A stretch of DNA of 64,000 bases from Siphonodentalium dalli (taxonomy: Eukaryota > Mollusca > Scaphopoda > Gadilida > Siphonodentaliidae), in the NCBI GenBank assembly GCA_032622095.1, contig CP136066.1, positions 48,764,911 to 48,828,910 on the forward strand. Direction: 5' to 3'. The position numbers and the translations under genes are program-made. The stretch's first letter is position 1. Every line of letters begins with the position of its first letter. Positions 43,009 to 53,426 of this stretch are shown piece after piece. Under the pieces are notes generated by a model that was not told the DNA's origin, did not search any database, and saw nothing but the letters and a program-made list of their open reading frames with translations.

Positions 43009-44929
43009 TCCTTAAACATGCTTTAAACAGGACCACTTAGGTAGGGGGAGCTCCTCTCTATCATGGCTATTAAAATTCAATAAGTAACATTATAAAGGGA
43101 TGGGTGTCCTTTACTATGAGGATGATAATTTCATTTGTTTCCTTGATAGGGGAGCCATTTTTAGAGCGGGTCTTTCCCTAGTTTGCTGCATGCTTCACAC
43201 TAACCTACCTATCACACACCTAGGTCGTTCTGCTGCATGTTTGGGGGAAAAAGTGACAGGATGTTCTGGGCAGAGGCCCAGAACTGAATATCCCGTATGG
43301 TGACCGTGACAATTTTATACCCGTGTTTCTCATCTGATTACATTGTACATCATTTGACCTGATTATATTACATTATACATTATATCGACACGTTCTGCGC
43401 ACCTTCATTTCTTAAAATCAGATCGCGGTGGGTATTCCACTGGGAATGTGGACTGCTCTCAGGTGTCTAATGGTCGTGAGGGCCTACTAATAGTGTGGGG
43501 ATTTAGGCTGAGAGTAGCGGTTTGCTTTCCCGGTGGCTGCTCTGGTCACCTGCGGTGTTCGGACATGAGCTCCCGGTGCTTATGGCTGTTAGTCATGTTC
43601 TCTGAGGGGCTATATATCTATATTTAGTGATACATTGGATCATGCTAGGGATCATGCTCTGGCTCCGCCATTGGATTGATGGACGCAGCTTTGGTAGGGC
43701 CTTCTGACATGGTCTCATGCTGACTTATATATCACCCTGATATATATATTATATCATCTATCTATACTATATATTTTGAGACTTCCGTATATATATATGT
43801 GTGTGTGGGTACTTCATGGAATCCAAAACGCGTGGACAGATTGAGCTCAAATTTCGTATGTAAGTGTAATTTTATATATTTATATACACGAAACATTTGT
43901 ATCACGGGGTTTCTGCAATGATATCTTGTGATACATCGGTACCTCAGAGTCATGTGCGCATGAATCATCACCGGCCGACGGGCGTTGGCAGCCCCTCTGT
44001 TCCGATGGCTTGACTCCATTATCATTGTACAACCCGTTTGGCCTAATGGGTTCTAAAATCGGTCCCTGTGCCACAAATTGGGCTTCAGGTTATCTGCATT
44101 TTTGCTTTGGCGAACAGCAGTTAGATAATGTTGATTGTCTCGCCATCTTCGGAGTGGGCCTCCTGTGCACGTCGTTCTGTCGCTAAGGCGGAGAGTGAGT
44201 TAGTCTCCTTCCTTCATGATCCTGCATCATGGGACTTGACTGGTGGGACCTTAGAACCGACAGATGAAGAATGAAGAAGACGACACAGAGAAGAACGAAG
44301 TGTTTCTTCTTCCGTTATACTTGCTCGGTTCGCTCGCAACTATGAATTGGATGGCACCTCATGGGATGTTTCTTTCACAACAAGGGGGACGGTACACATT
44401 TGAGCAATATAGCACTCTAACTATGAGTTATTTCACGTAAATAATCCTAACAGATTCATTAAAGAGTTCATATATGGTACAATCTGTTTTAGAAGAGTAC
44501 CTTTACTCAAAATTTGGCTATTAACTTTATTGCTCGTGCCTCCTCCTGGGCTTGCATTCTAATCCATATAGTTCAGTGTGAAGGCTTCCTTTAGCGGAAA
44601 AATATTATTTTTAAAAGTATAATACATTTTTCCTTAAAGAAAGCCTGAACACTGAACTATCATAGGGCCCTCACATGGCGGTGCCATTCCCAACCCCGCA
44701 ACTCACCAATCTCCTGATTGAGTTGAAAATAAACTGACGAATTCAATCTGTAAAGTGAGTTATATTGGGACTGCGCATGTGTGACTGATTCCGAGCAATC
44801 CAATCATAGGCGACCAAATAAGTTAACTCGTTTCCTACTATGGTTTACAAAAGCAGGACATATATCCATATAGTTCAGTGTTCAGGCTTTCTTTAAGGAA
44901 AAATGTATTATACTTTTAAAAATAATATA

Positions 44930-44990
44930 TTGTGTCTGACATTTGCAGAAAGAGGTCCCCAGAGGGTGAATTTAGTGACAATATCACGTT
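44930..44990. mobile_element. H8 arm fragment beside the DIRS-like element
   Basis: TGTGTCTGACATTTGCAGAA and AGAGGTCCCCAGAGGGTGAA without its partner arm. The DIRS-like element's right end abuts it, so it may have inserted into an H8 copy. Confidence 0.65.
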
Positions 44991-45348
44991 GTATCGGGAT
45001 ACCTATCGTATCGCGACGAGACCCGTATCTCCCATGCCTACAAATAACTTCTGTACCACTGGTACTTTTTTCTTTTTTTATAATTGACAACAAGTGGCCT
45101 CGTGAAATTACTTTCTGTAACTTCTCAAGGGGAAGGTTAATCAGTTTCACATTAAAATGTTTTCCAATCTGAGAATGGTAACTAATCAACAAAATCTGTT
45201 TAAATATCAATGGAATTGTCAGATTATTATAAAAGGTTTAGTTGTTTGAATTTATATTGTATGTGTCGGCAACAATCCACATTACGTGTAACTAACTACC
45301 CATGACCTCTACTCATGTTATTATTTCCAGCAATCCTGAATACAACTA

Positions 45349-45561
45349 CAGTAATGCCCTAAGTAATCGACCTCTTAACCAAAGCAGAATTATGGGTAAC
45401 TTTTCAGGATTTAGTCGGAAATATGGCTTATTGCCATTCATCAGAAAGCTCTCGGGGAGAGCTTTCCGATGAATGGCAACAAGCCATAAAATCCTGAAAA
45501 TCCTGAAAAGTTACCCATAATTCTGCTTTGGTTAAGAGGTCGATTACTTAGGACATTACTG
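45349..45561. mobile_element. TA1 palindromic MITE
   Basis: TA-CAGTAATGCCCTAAGTAATC to TTAGGACATTACTG-TA with AACCAAAGCAG arms. A TTAGTCGGAAAT portion of the right arm is deleted. Confidence 0.9.
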
Positions 45562-46261
45562 TATTTGTTATAACTAACTATTATAGCTGAATGGAAAAGT
45601 GTTAGATACAAGTTTTTTTAATTTTTACCTGGATATATGGAGTGACATATCTTGATGTAGATTTACATTGATATCTGTTCAATAATTAATAACATCAATT
45701 TCACATGCTTCAGATAAAGTTTCTGTTGGGCAAGACTAATATTTTATCTGGTTGTGACGCAAGCGTGTCTTTGGGAATGGCATTACATGTATTGGGTCAG
45801 CATATTATTTTATTTCATTTGTGAAATATTTCATTGAGACTTTAATTTTAATTTCAGTTTGGCACTAGATCACTGTGTAACATTTAAAACTTAACAATCA
45901 TATCAAATCTGATTTTGAGCTGTACCTTATTATTAATTTTATGAAACTTTATTATAACAACAAAAAATAATAGTCTATTATAACTAGATTAGCTGAATTG
46001 TAGATTTGCCAGATCTGGTCTTTTGTGATCATTATATTGTTGTGGCTGTGGTACCACACCCGCACTCCCTCCCCCACCTACTCCCTTTACTACGTCCCTC
46101 ATTACTGCCTGTTGCCATGGCTGACATATCAACGTGTGCTCATTACTCTCTGTGTGTTGTCTGTAAACTTTGCTTTCTGCAGTTTCTCATTCACGGCATT
46201 TAGTGGGCGGTTCTTCTCAGGATTGCCTCAACTATCAACCAATCATAATCATTGTTTTCAG
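45562..46261. other. Intron before exon 18, nothing recognised
   Basis: No repeats or exon recognised. An open frame at 46025-46393 overlaps exon 18 but upstream of 46262 it reads through the intron and its T/C-rich acceptor region. Confidence 0.45.
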
Positions 46262-46468
46262 GTACAACATCTGCATCACCATCTCATGATTACCCATACT
46301 CCACTAACTCGCTCGAGCATCGTAAATCCGCAGCGACATCGCCGATGGATGGATCCCAGAAGAGTTTTCCTAGCCGACCTTTCCAACCCCTAAAGGGGTT
46401 CAGCTCACCCGTGAGCCAACACAGTCCGGGGTCGACAAGTACTCCGAAACTGCCGGCTAAACAGATAG
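46262..46468 (+). CDS. NEO1: NEO1 exon 18: cytoplasmic P2 motif
   Basis: The acceptor is ttgttttcag|GT and the donor G|gtatga, with phase 1 at both ends. It encodes TTSASPSHDYPYSTNS, a Ser-rich stretch, then SRPFQPLKGFSSPV (residues 970-983). This corresponds to the proline-rich P2 core of DCC/neogenin (RPxHPLKSFAxP). Its 3' edge and donor are duplicated in the next intron at about 47164-47250. Confidence 0.9.
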
Positions 46469-46811
46469 GTATGACTAAATGGAGGAGGAGGAGAAAATAT
46501 CACTTCTATAAATGTCTCTAAATGTCACACTATTGTTTCACTTGTTTTAAAAAGCACGTTTTCTATATCTCTTTGAGTCTTGAGATGTCGGAGGGATGGG
46601 GGTCATAAGGGGGAGATGGAAATGGTTTGTTTCAAAGAGTTGTCGTCACATTGGGACAATCGGTTCTTCTGTACTCATTTAAGGGAGGAGACAAGGGCAC
46701 AGGATATAGTAATAATGGTTTGAAATAAAATTAACTTTTCATAATATCAAAAAGAAGGCAAAAAACGGAAGTGGGACTTTCCTTGAACAGATTTTGTGAC
46801 TGTGGATGATA

Positions 46812-46962
46812 CAGTAATGCTCTAAGTAATCGACTCCTTAAACACAGCAGAATTATGGGTAACTTTTCAGGATTTAGTCGGAAATATGGCTTGTTGCCAT
46901 TCATCGGAAAGCTCTCGGGGATTCTGCTGTGTTTAAGGAGTCGATTACTTAGGGCATTACTG
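46812..46962. mobile_element. TA1 MITE, right arm mostly deleted
   Basis: TA-CAGTAATGCTCTAAGTAATC to AGGGCATTACTG-TA. Left arm complete, right arm about 45 bp. Confidence 0.88.
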
Positions 46963-47163
46963 TATAATGCAAATTAGTTGAAGAATAACAGACAGTTTAG
47001 GCTAATATTTTATACGTAAAACTCATATTATAAGCCAGTTGCTGATTGTTCTGCACCCACTAGTAGAAGAAAAAAAAAAGAAGGATTTTTCTGTCCCCAT
47101 GTGTCTCACCAACTTCGTACTTAATGTAATGATCATGTAGCAAATCTGATGGGTAGATAAATT

Positions 47164-47250
47164 GGCAAGTACTCCGAAACTGCTGGCTAAACAGTTAGGT
47201 AAGATTAAATTGAGGATGAGAATAAAATATCACTTATATAAATGTCTCAT
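47164..47250 (+). repeat. Duplicated 3' edge of exon 18 with decoy donor
   Basis: The copy reads TSTPKLLAKQLG against TSTPKLPAKQIG in the exon, continues through a donor (ttag|gtaaga, closer to consensus than the real one) and then into copied intron sequence ending 'ATCACTTATATAAATGTCTC'. It has no copied acceptor. A third, intron-only copy lies at about 48041-48128. A TA1 MITE (46812-46962) sits between exon and copy. Confidence 0.85.
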
Positions 47251-48189
47251 TTATAGGCATATGTCACTATATATGTGTGTGTAAACATTTAGACACTTCA
47301 GTTATTGTTCTATAATGCTGACGAAGGCCCTTGGACTGAAAGCTATGTTCTAATGAGCAAATTAAAGAATATTACAATTGATGCAACCCCTTATTTACTG
47401 ACTCGACACACCTTCTAGATGTGGACCAGTTATGTGTGATTGAATGGAGGACAAGGAGAAAATCAGTCGTAAATGAATTTCGAAGTACAATTGCTAGTTG
47501 CGCTCGTATGTCGAACGAAAGAACCCCTATTTTCCGTTTGCACATCCCGGGGAAGCCCTGGGAAATCCTGCCACCTGATTGGCTTGCGTCTTTAAAAAAC
47601 GCCAGCTTTTGTATACAAATAAACACGTGGAACATCTAATTTTAGCTTATGGGTGTGGATAATCGATAACATAATTACTTCGCGCATGAGCAGTCCAAAC
47701 AGGAATATCTTCCGCTTTACATTAATATTTAAGAATATTCGATTAAAGTGTGTTCTATTGCAACTACTACGTTTAATTCACGAAGGCATCGATTTTACAG
47801 GTGTCGCTATGGACGCCATGATTCTGCAGAAGTATTTACGACTTTCGTAACCTACTTTCGTTTCTTGGCACCAAAATGTTTGACGTGCATAAATTAGTCT
47901 ATTTTGGGAGTCGCTTGCCAGGATTATGACGTCACTTGCTCTGTTGTTTTTCGAGCTCGAGCAAATTACCTTGACTGCCATTTCGATTAGACGTACCGTG
48001 CGCGACTCTGGGAGCAAATGTACGCTAAGTTTACTAAGACTGGGAGAAAATATCACTTATGTAAATGAAACGTAATGTCTCTCTATTGTTTCACTTGTTT
48101 TAAAAAGCATGTTTTCTATATATCTCTTAGAAATGTTGGAGCAGGGGCCATATGGCCTGTTTGTCTGAGGGGTGCCAGAGTAAGGGTCA

Positions 48190-48430
48190 TTTGGAGCCAA
48201 TGGCCTGTTGTCTCAGTGATTTTAGAGAAGGGTCGTTTAGTGTCTCAGTGATGTTAGAGAAGGGGTCGTATAGTGTCTCAGTGGTGTTAGAGAAGGGGTC
48301 GTATAGTGTCTCAGTGGTGTTAGAGAAGGGGTCGTATAGTGTCTCAGTGGTGTTAGAGAAGGGGTCGTATAGTGTCTCAGTGATGTTAGAGAAGGGGTTA
48401 TTTAATGTCTAAGGAATGTTGGAGAAGGGG
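48190..48430. repeat. 33-bp tandem repeat, about 7 units
   Basis: Unit TTAGAGAAGGGGTCGTATAG + TGTCTCAGTGGTG. Period of 11 codons gives an open plus frame (LEKGSYSVSVV repeats). Same period as the 20.4-kb array but unrelated sequence. Confidence 0.92.
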
Positions 48431-48504
48431 TCGTTTATTGGTCTCCCTGCTGGCCTCATCCATGAGCCTATGCCAATTTGGTTAAGAATAATATAGTAAG
48501 GTAG

Positions 48505-48835
48505 AGAACATAGGTGTGACTATTGTTGTGCAGTAACTGTAATAGAATCACCGTTTTGACGAAGGGGTGGGGGTTGTTCAGTAATTGTAATAGAATCACC
48601 GTTTTGATGAAGGGGTGGGGGTTGTTCAGTAATTGTAATAGAATAACTGTTTCGGGGATTGTTCAGTAACTGTAATAGCGTCACCGTTTCAGTAATTGTA
48701 ATAGAATAACTGTTTCAAGGTGTTATTCTGTAACTGTAATAGCGTAACCGTTTGGGGCTCTGCATGGCTTTAGGAACATTTTTGGGGGTTTGGTAGTCAC
48801 TGTAATAGCGTAACCGTTTCGGGCTCTGCATGGCT
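48505..48835. repeat. Irregular ~50-bp tandem repeat
   Basis: Recurring GTTCAGTAATTGTAATAGAAT and CACCGTTTTGATGAAGGGG, later variants TGTAATAGCGTAACCGTTT with GGGCTCTGCATGGCTTT. Unit length varies between about 40 and 65 bp. Confidence 0.8.
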
Positions 48836-49343
48836 TTGGAACGTTTTGTTTTTTCTTGTTTGGTTTCATTCATTGCTTCTTGTTGTGTTTTTATGTTTCA
48901 TTCCATTTTCATTTCAATTTTCTTTCAACATTTTCACCATTTCTCCACATGACTTGCAGCCATTTCTCCATAATATTATTACACAATCAATGGTTTCATT
49001 GCCAAAACATCATCAGGCAGCATTGTAGAACATTTTCCTGTCTCACATTTTATTAGTTCAGTTTTTACTTGTGTGTACCTCATAATAGTTTATACCATGT
49101 GTATTAAATACATGCAGTTTTATTAAGGTCTCAGTATTAAATTCATGTGTCTTAGTGTTACAATGTTTGGTGCTTTATCACAGATTTTAATAGTTTTTAT
49201 TTCCTGTAAGTTGTTGTATTTACTGCAAAATTATTTTAATTTGCGAGAATCTATTAAATAATCAACATTACTGATTGTATTGTCTTAGTGTTCTCGCAGG
49301 TTAAAACCTTATGAAATTAAATGCTATTTCTGGACAATTTTAA

Positions 49344-49816
49344 AGGCCCACTTAATTTTCGAATCACCGAATATTTTTTTATTATAGTGCCTTGGTATAC
49401 GGTTTTAATAACAATCTATGCCATAATATATGATTAAAATACTATAATTCATCACCATTTGGAACGTCTGTATCTCAGAAGGTGTCCATAGAGTTATAGA
49501 GAATAGCTGAAATCATAAAATCATTTCCCCCATTATGGATCCCAGAATGCTGCAGAATTCAAACTATAGTTTAATTTCAATGGAAGAGGAATAACTCTAT
49601 ATCTAAATATATAGAGTTATTCCCCTTCCGTTGAAAAAAATTAGAAACTAGAGCACAGAACAGACAATGATATCTCAACAAAAACAACATGTTCACAGTT
49701 TATTACATCAAATAAGTTGAAAATACAATGTTTTGGGGCTTCCTCTTTCAAATGGTATATAATATGGCATATATTTTATATAATATGATTTGGGGGTTCG
49801 AAAATTAAGTGGGCCT
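49344..49816. mobile_element. Foldback element, AGGCCCACTTAATTTTCGAA termini
   Basis: Left end AGGCCCACTTAATTTTCGAA is the complement of the right end TTCGAAAATTAAGTGGGCCT. An inner perfect hairpin at 49591-49625 has GGAATAACTCTATAT against its complement. No clear target duplication. Termini resemble PIF/Harbinger-type MITEs. Confidence 0.78.
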
Positions 49817-50594
49817 ATAATAAATGGTTTTATTACTGCAATTAAAACTAATAAAACGCGACCAGAATAAATTACACATTAAAATGAGCAATACAATTCA
49901 AGGCCACCGCAGGAATTTAACCACCTTCCAGACATTGAGTGGTCATTTGTCACATTCACACATTCAAGGGTATTCAAGACTTTCAAGACCGAACAGGTAC
50001 CGTCTATCTTCAATAGCACGAAAACATTTTCAACTAACACCATCTATAAAGTATGCTCAATTATTCTACCAACTGCTTTTTAGGTCAACAACAGGTGACG
50101 TTGGTTCATTTTATTGTTACAAAACACATGACCCACCCAAATGGCATATTGACAAACCAACATACAGGAATTTAGTGTGAAAAACATGTAAATATTATTC
50201 CTTTAATGTCCTAGTGCTATTATATAAATATTGCATGGTTTGGAGTTGACTATGCCAAAACAGTGGTCCTAGGTGAATATTCCTCCACCGAGGACCACTA
50301 TTTTAACACAATCAACGACAAATGTTCTTCTGTCCCAGATCCCATAATGTCAAATAATTCACAATCAGATCAGGTAAACTAATTAACAATTAAACTTTTA
50401 TATCGAAAACAAACTTTAAGATTTCCTAAATTTCACAGCAAAAGTGGGTGTTGAGGACAGAACTATGAAAATAGTGATTGTCACACAACTGATCACAAAT
50501 GTGGATTAGGCTTAGATAGAAATGTGAGATAAAATAATTATATTGTAGTAAAGGTCCATCAATATGTGAGATGCATACTCACAATTCCATTTGT

Positions 50595-50972
50595 ATATTA
50601 CAGTAACGCCTCAACAGATGGCCACAGTATATCGTCGCCCAGCTGCTCCCCATATATATGATAAACATTCTCACAATACCATTTCTGTATTACAGTAAAG
50701 CCCCAACAGACGGCCACAGTATATCATCGCCAACTGCTCGCCATATATATGATAAACATTCTCACAATACCACTTCTGTATTACAGTAAAGCCCCAACAG
50801 ACGGCCACAGTATATCGTCGCCAACTGCTCGCCATATATATGATAAACATTCTCACAATACCATTTCTGTATTACAGTAAAGCAGCCCCAACAGATGGCC
50901 ACAGTATATCGTCGCCCAGCTGCTCCCCATATATATGATAAACATTCTCATAATACCATTTCTGTATTACAG
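50595..50972 (+). repeat. Tandem array of 3' splice sites upstream of exon 19
   Basis: There are five units of 91-95 bp. Each contains a tract ending attacag followed by the first 40 or so nt of exon 19 and then intron-like sequence. Acceptor AGs fall at 50603, 50695, 50786, 50877 and 50972. Only the last leads into the complete exon. Units 1-4 lack a donor and reach an in-frame stop (TAA at the next unit's acceptor) in the read-through frame checked. Confidence 0.9.
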
Positions 50973-51109
50973 TAAAGCCCCAACAGACGGCCACAGCATA
51001 TCGACGCCCAGCTGCTCCTGTATCTAGTGGACCAGTCAAACCTCGCAATCCTATATTTGCTCCAAAAGCTCCAGAAAGTTCAAAAATCAACGACGATTCA
51101 GATATTAAA
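50973..51109 (+). CDS. NEO1: NEO1 exon 19: Pro/Ala-rich cytoplasmic linker
   Basis: The acceptor is gtattacag|TA, the fifth of five tandem candidates, and the donor AAA|gtgagt, with phases 1 in and 0 out. It encodes VKPQQTATAYRRPAAPV, PVKPRNPIFAPKAPE and INDDSDIK. The 'PxxPxxPxxF' spacing resembles the proline-rich stretch before P3 in neogenin. The last acceptor is chosen because only it gives an exon with a donor. Confidence 0.88.
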
Positions 51110-51189
51110 GTGAGTATATGTGTCAATTCAAAATGACTGTGCATTTGTATGTTCATATTGTGCTCAATAAGAAATCAGGACAACAGATA

Positions 51190-51402
51190 CAGTAAAGCCC
51201 TAATTAATCGACTCCTTAACCAAAGCAGAATTATGGGTAACTTCTCAGGATTTAGTTGGAAATATGGCTTCTTGCCATTCATTGGAAAGCTCTCACTGAG
51301 AGCTTTCCGATGAATGGCAACAAGCCATATTTCCAACTAAATCCTGAGAAGTTACCCATAATTCTGCTGTGGTTAAGGAGTCAATTAATTAGGGCATTAC
51401 TG
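51190..51402. mobile_element. TA1 palindromic MITE
   Basis: TA-CAGTAAAGCCCTAATTAATC to TTAGGGCATTACTG-TA with full arms folding on TCTCACTGAGAGC. 80 nt after exon 19. Confidence 0.92.
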
Positions 51403-51662
51403 TAGCAGTACATGATTGTTGTTGGTCGGCTGGAAATTGTGCTATAAAAAGGACAACATGTCAACATCCATTTCTTATATTTACATCCAACTTGCAAATT
51501 AATAAGAGCATTTAATGCCCGTTTTGAACGATATTCTGGTATCACATTGCAAGTTACGTCCATGCCATATGAATACAAGTTGGGGCCTGCACATGACAAT
51601 CACATGACGTGAATTCAACAAACCAAGGTTACACAGCATGTATGTATGAGTGTAAATATCAA

Positions 51663-51775
51663 ACTTTGAAATAATGTGTCTGTCATTTGCAGAATGAGGT
51701 CCCCAGAGGGTGTATTTAGTGATGCTACCCTGCACAGAATCACCAAATTCACCCTCTGGGGACCTTATTCTCCGT
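51663..51775. mobile_element. H8 MITE fragment
   Basis: AACTTTGAAATAATGTGTCTG, GAGGTCCCCAGAGGGTGTAT and ACCCTCTGGGGACCTTATTC. One foldback only. Confidence 0.75.
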
Positions 51776-52234
51776 ATTTTGATAAAAACATTGTTGCCAG
51801 TGGCCATCTTTTTACTCTTTTCATGGCTAAAATCCTTTTGCACACCCTACATGCCACATCTCCCATCGAAATGTCATATGGTTCTTCTTGGTCACCTCCA
51901 GGTGCAAACTGTCCAATTTTTCCGAAATTTTTGAAAAACATGGCCACCTGCAGCCATCTTGGATATAACATTTGAATCCATCGGCACACCCTGCAGTCCA
52001 CATTTATTGGAGAAATGTTTTAAATGAAAATAATTTCATTTACACGATACAATCAATTTAAATTGTCCTAAATTGATTATATGTATATAACACCAGAAAA
52101 TTTGAAATAAAATAAATTTTAATTGATAGAAGCATTTCCAGACAGAAGTCTTCGATTCATATTTTTTATTTTATACCCAGGAAACTATATGAAACTTGTT
52201 AATAAAAGATATTATAGATAGAGATTGACAATTG

Positions 52235-52642
52235 TTAACCCTTTTCCCAACAGAACGGCCCTGTGCCAATGCATTCTCTTATATATGCGAGTCGACCATA
52301 GGTCGCCTCGCATATATAAGAGAATGCATTGGCCTAACAATTTTTTACAATTTTAATAATTTTTTCTTGTATTCTTTAACAATTTGATAATTTCACCCAT
52401 ACAGAGCACCAGACAAACATGAGCAGACGACACTCTTCTATATGCTTTTATATATGTGTGGGGCTCCCTGCAGGGTAATGGATGTTTTTTATTTTATGTC
52501 CTAAAAATTGTAAGAAACATTTATTTTAAAAAAATGATAACAAATTGTTAGGCCAATGCATTCTCTTATATATGCGAGGGTATTTTAGGCTGTTGAAGCT
52601 TTATTTGGGCGTTTTTGGCCGGTTTGTTGGGTAAAGGGTTAA
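52235..52642. mobile_element. PB1 MITE, rearranged, 41 nt before exon 20
   Basis: TTAA-CCCTTTTCCCAACAGAAC to TTTGTTGGGTAAAGGG-TTAA. First hairpin complete. The second is half-deleted and the interior contains unrelated text (GAGCACCAGACAAACATGAG). Confidence 0.88.
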
Positions 52643-52683
52643 CTAAGATGTATTTCTAACATGTTCTCTTCCTTTCTCCACAG

Positions 52684-52782
52684 AAATCTCACAGCACAGA
52701 GGAGTTAACGGCAGAGATGGAGAATTTAGAAGGACTTATGAAAGATCTTAATGCAATTACGCAACAAGAATTTGAGTGCTAG
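52684..52782 (+). CDS. NEO1: NEO1 terminal exon 20: P3 motif and stop
   Basis: The acceptor is tttctccacag|A, phase 0. The 32 residues KSHSTEELTAEMENLEGL and MKDLNAITQQEFEC end at TAG. This is the P3 helix of DCC/neogenin (TEEL..EM..LEGLMKDLNAIT), used in vertebrate homologues for receptor multimerisation and for binding FAK and other cytoskeletal partners. It is the strongest single identifier of the gene. A PB1 element ends 41 nt upstream of the exon. Confidence 0.97.
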   Translation, partial: KSHSTEELTAEMENLEGLMKDLNAITQQEFEC

Positions 52783-52868
52783 CATTAGTGTTATTATAGT
52801 CTCATCTACATCTGTATAGTGTTCAATTCATCACAGGCTCCTTGCCATGGACGGGCCTGCGGCAACTA

Positions 52869-53081
52869 CAGTAATGCCCTAAATAATTGACTGCTTAACC
52901 ACAGCATAATTATGGGTAACTTTTCACGATTTAGTCGAAAATATGGCTTGTTGCCATTCATCGGAAAACTCTCACTGAGAGCTTTCCGATGAATGGCAAC
53001 AAGCCATATTTCCGACTAAATCCTGAAAAGTTACCCATAATTCTGCTGCGGTTATGGAGTCTTTTATTTAGAGCATTACTG
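52869..53081. mobile_element. TA1 MITE in probable 3' UTR
   Basis: Full palindrome, TA-flanked, 86 nt after the stop codon. If transcribed it would form a roughly 100-bp hairpin in the 3' UTR. Confidence 0.92.
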
Positions 53082-53212
53082 TATGGACTATCACCAGGAT
53101 TCATCACAGGCTCCTTGCCATGGACGGACCTGCAGCAAATATCGATCATCACCAAGATTCGTCATTGGCTCTATACCTTGATTGTGCCTTAACAGCTTCA
53201 TTGCTATGGCCT

Positions 53213-53426
53213 ACAGTAATGCCCTAAGTAATCGACCTCTTAACCAAAGCAGAATTATGGGTAACTTTTCAGGATTTAGTCGGAAATATGGCTTGTTGCC
53301 ATTCATCGGAAAGCTCTCGGTGAGAGTTTTCCGATGAATGGCAACAAGCCATATTTCCGACTAAATCCTGAAAAGTTACCCATAATTCTGCTGTGGTTAA
53401 GAGGTCGATTACTTAGGGCATTACTG
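53213..53426. mobile_element. Second TA1 MITE in probable 3' UTR
   Basis: TA-CAGTAATGCCCTAAGTAATC to TTAGGGCATTACTG-TA, arms almost perfect (TCTCGGTGAGAG centre). 131 nt after the previous copy. Confidence 0.93.

Larger units (their letters stand above)
39921..44926 (+). mobile_element. DIRS-like tyrosine-recombinase retroelement, internally deleted
   Basis: About 170 bp of inverted terminal repeat: 39921-40095 (ATTTTTCCGCTAAAGGAAGC..., CCATAGTAGGAAACGGGTTA, GACTGATTCCGAGCAATCC in complement) against 44730-44926. Just inside the right repeat, 44567-44660 is an internal complementary region. Its first half is the complement of the left extremity (TCCTTTAGCGGAAAAAT) and its second half the complement of the right extremity (ATTATTTTTAAAAGTATAAT). 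That arrangement is diagnostic for DIRS elements, which replicate via a circle. Only gag-like sequence is recognisable. The RT, RNase H and recombinase frames are missing, and 5 kb is short for a full element. No target duplication, as expected. Confidence 0.85.
4810..52782 (+). other. NEO1: DCC/neogenin-family netrin receptor gene, 3' part (20 exons)
   Basis: Twenty exons with GT-AG borders (one GC-AG) splice into a single frame of 3,242 nt, about 1,079 residues ending in TAG. Domain order is six fibronectin III domains, a linker, one transmembrane helix and a long tail with P1, P2 and P3 motifs. This is the architecture of DCC, neogenin, frazzled and UNC-40 after their four Ig domains. From the family, it should be a type I plasma-membrane receptor for netrin and repulsive guidance molecules, acting in axon guidance and cell migration. 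Netrin and RGM contacts map to FN4-FN6 in vertebrate homologues. Best matches in the domain text are to neogenin (for example the MMPP linker and the PPDLWIHH motif). Invertebrates normally have one gene for both vertebrate paralogues, so the symbol names the family. Ig exons and start codon lie upstream. Confidence 0.95.

Noticed and set aside
45325-45350. Acceptor-like ttatttccag|CAATCCTGAATACAACTA as an exon interrupted by TA1
   Set aside because: The following open stretch is only about 20 nt before the MITE and cannot be joined in phase with a donor on the far side.
47421-47639. 72-codon plus frame as an extra tail exon
   Set aside because: No consensus acceptor/donor pair in the phase needed between exons 18 and 19, and no similarity to DCC-family tails.
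48152-48412. Open frame of SYSVSVVLEKG repeats as a peptide gene
   Set aside because: Another 33-bp tandem array whose period keeps the frame open; no unique sequence beyond the repeat.
50595-50972. CRISPR-like array of ~92-bp units
   Set aside because: The repeats are contiguous copies of an intron/exon boundary without spacers, in a eukaryotic gene.
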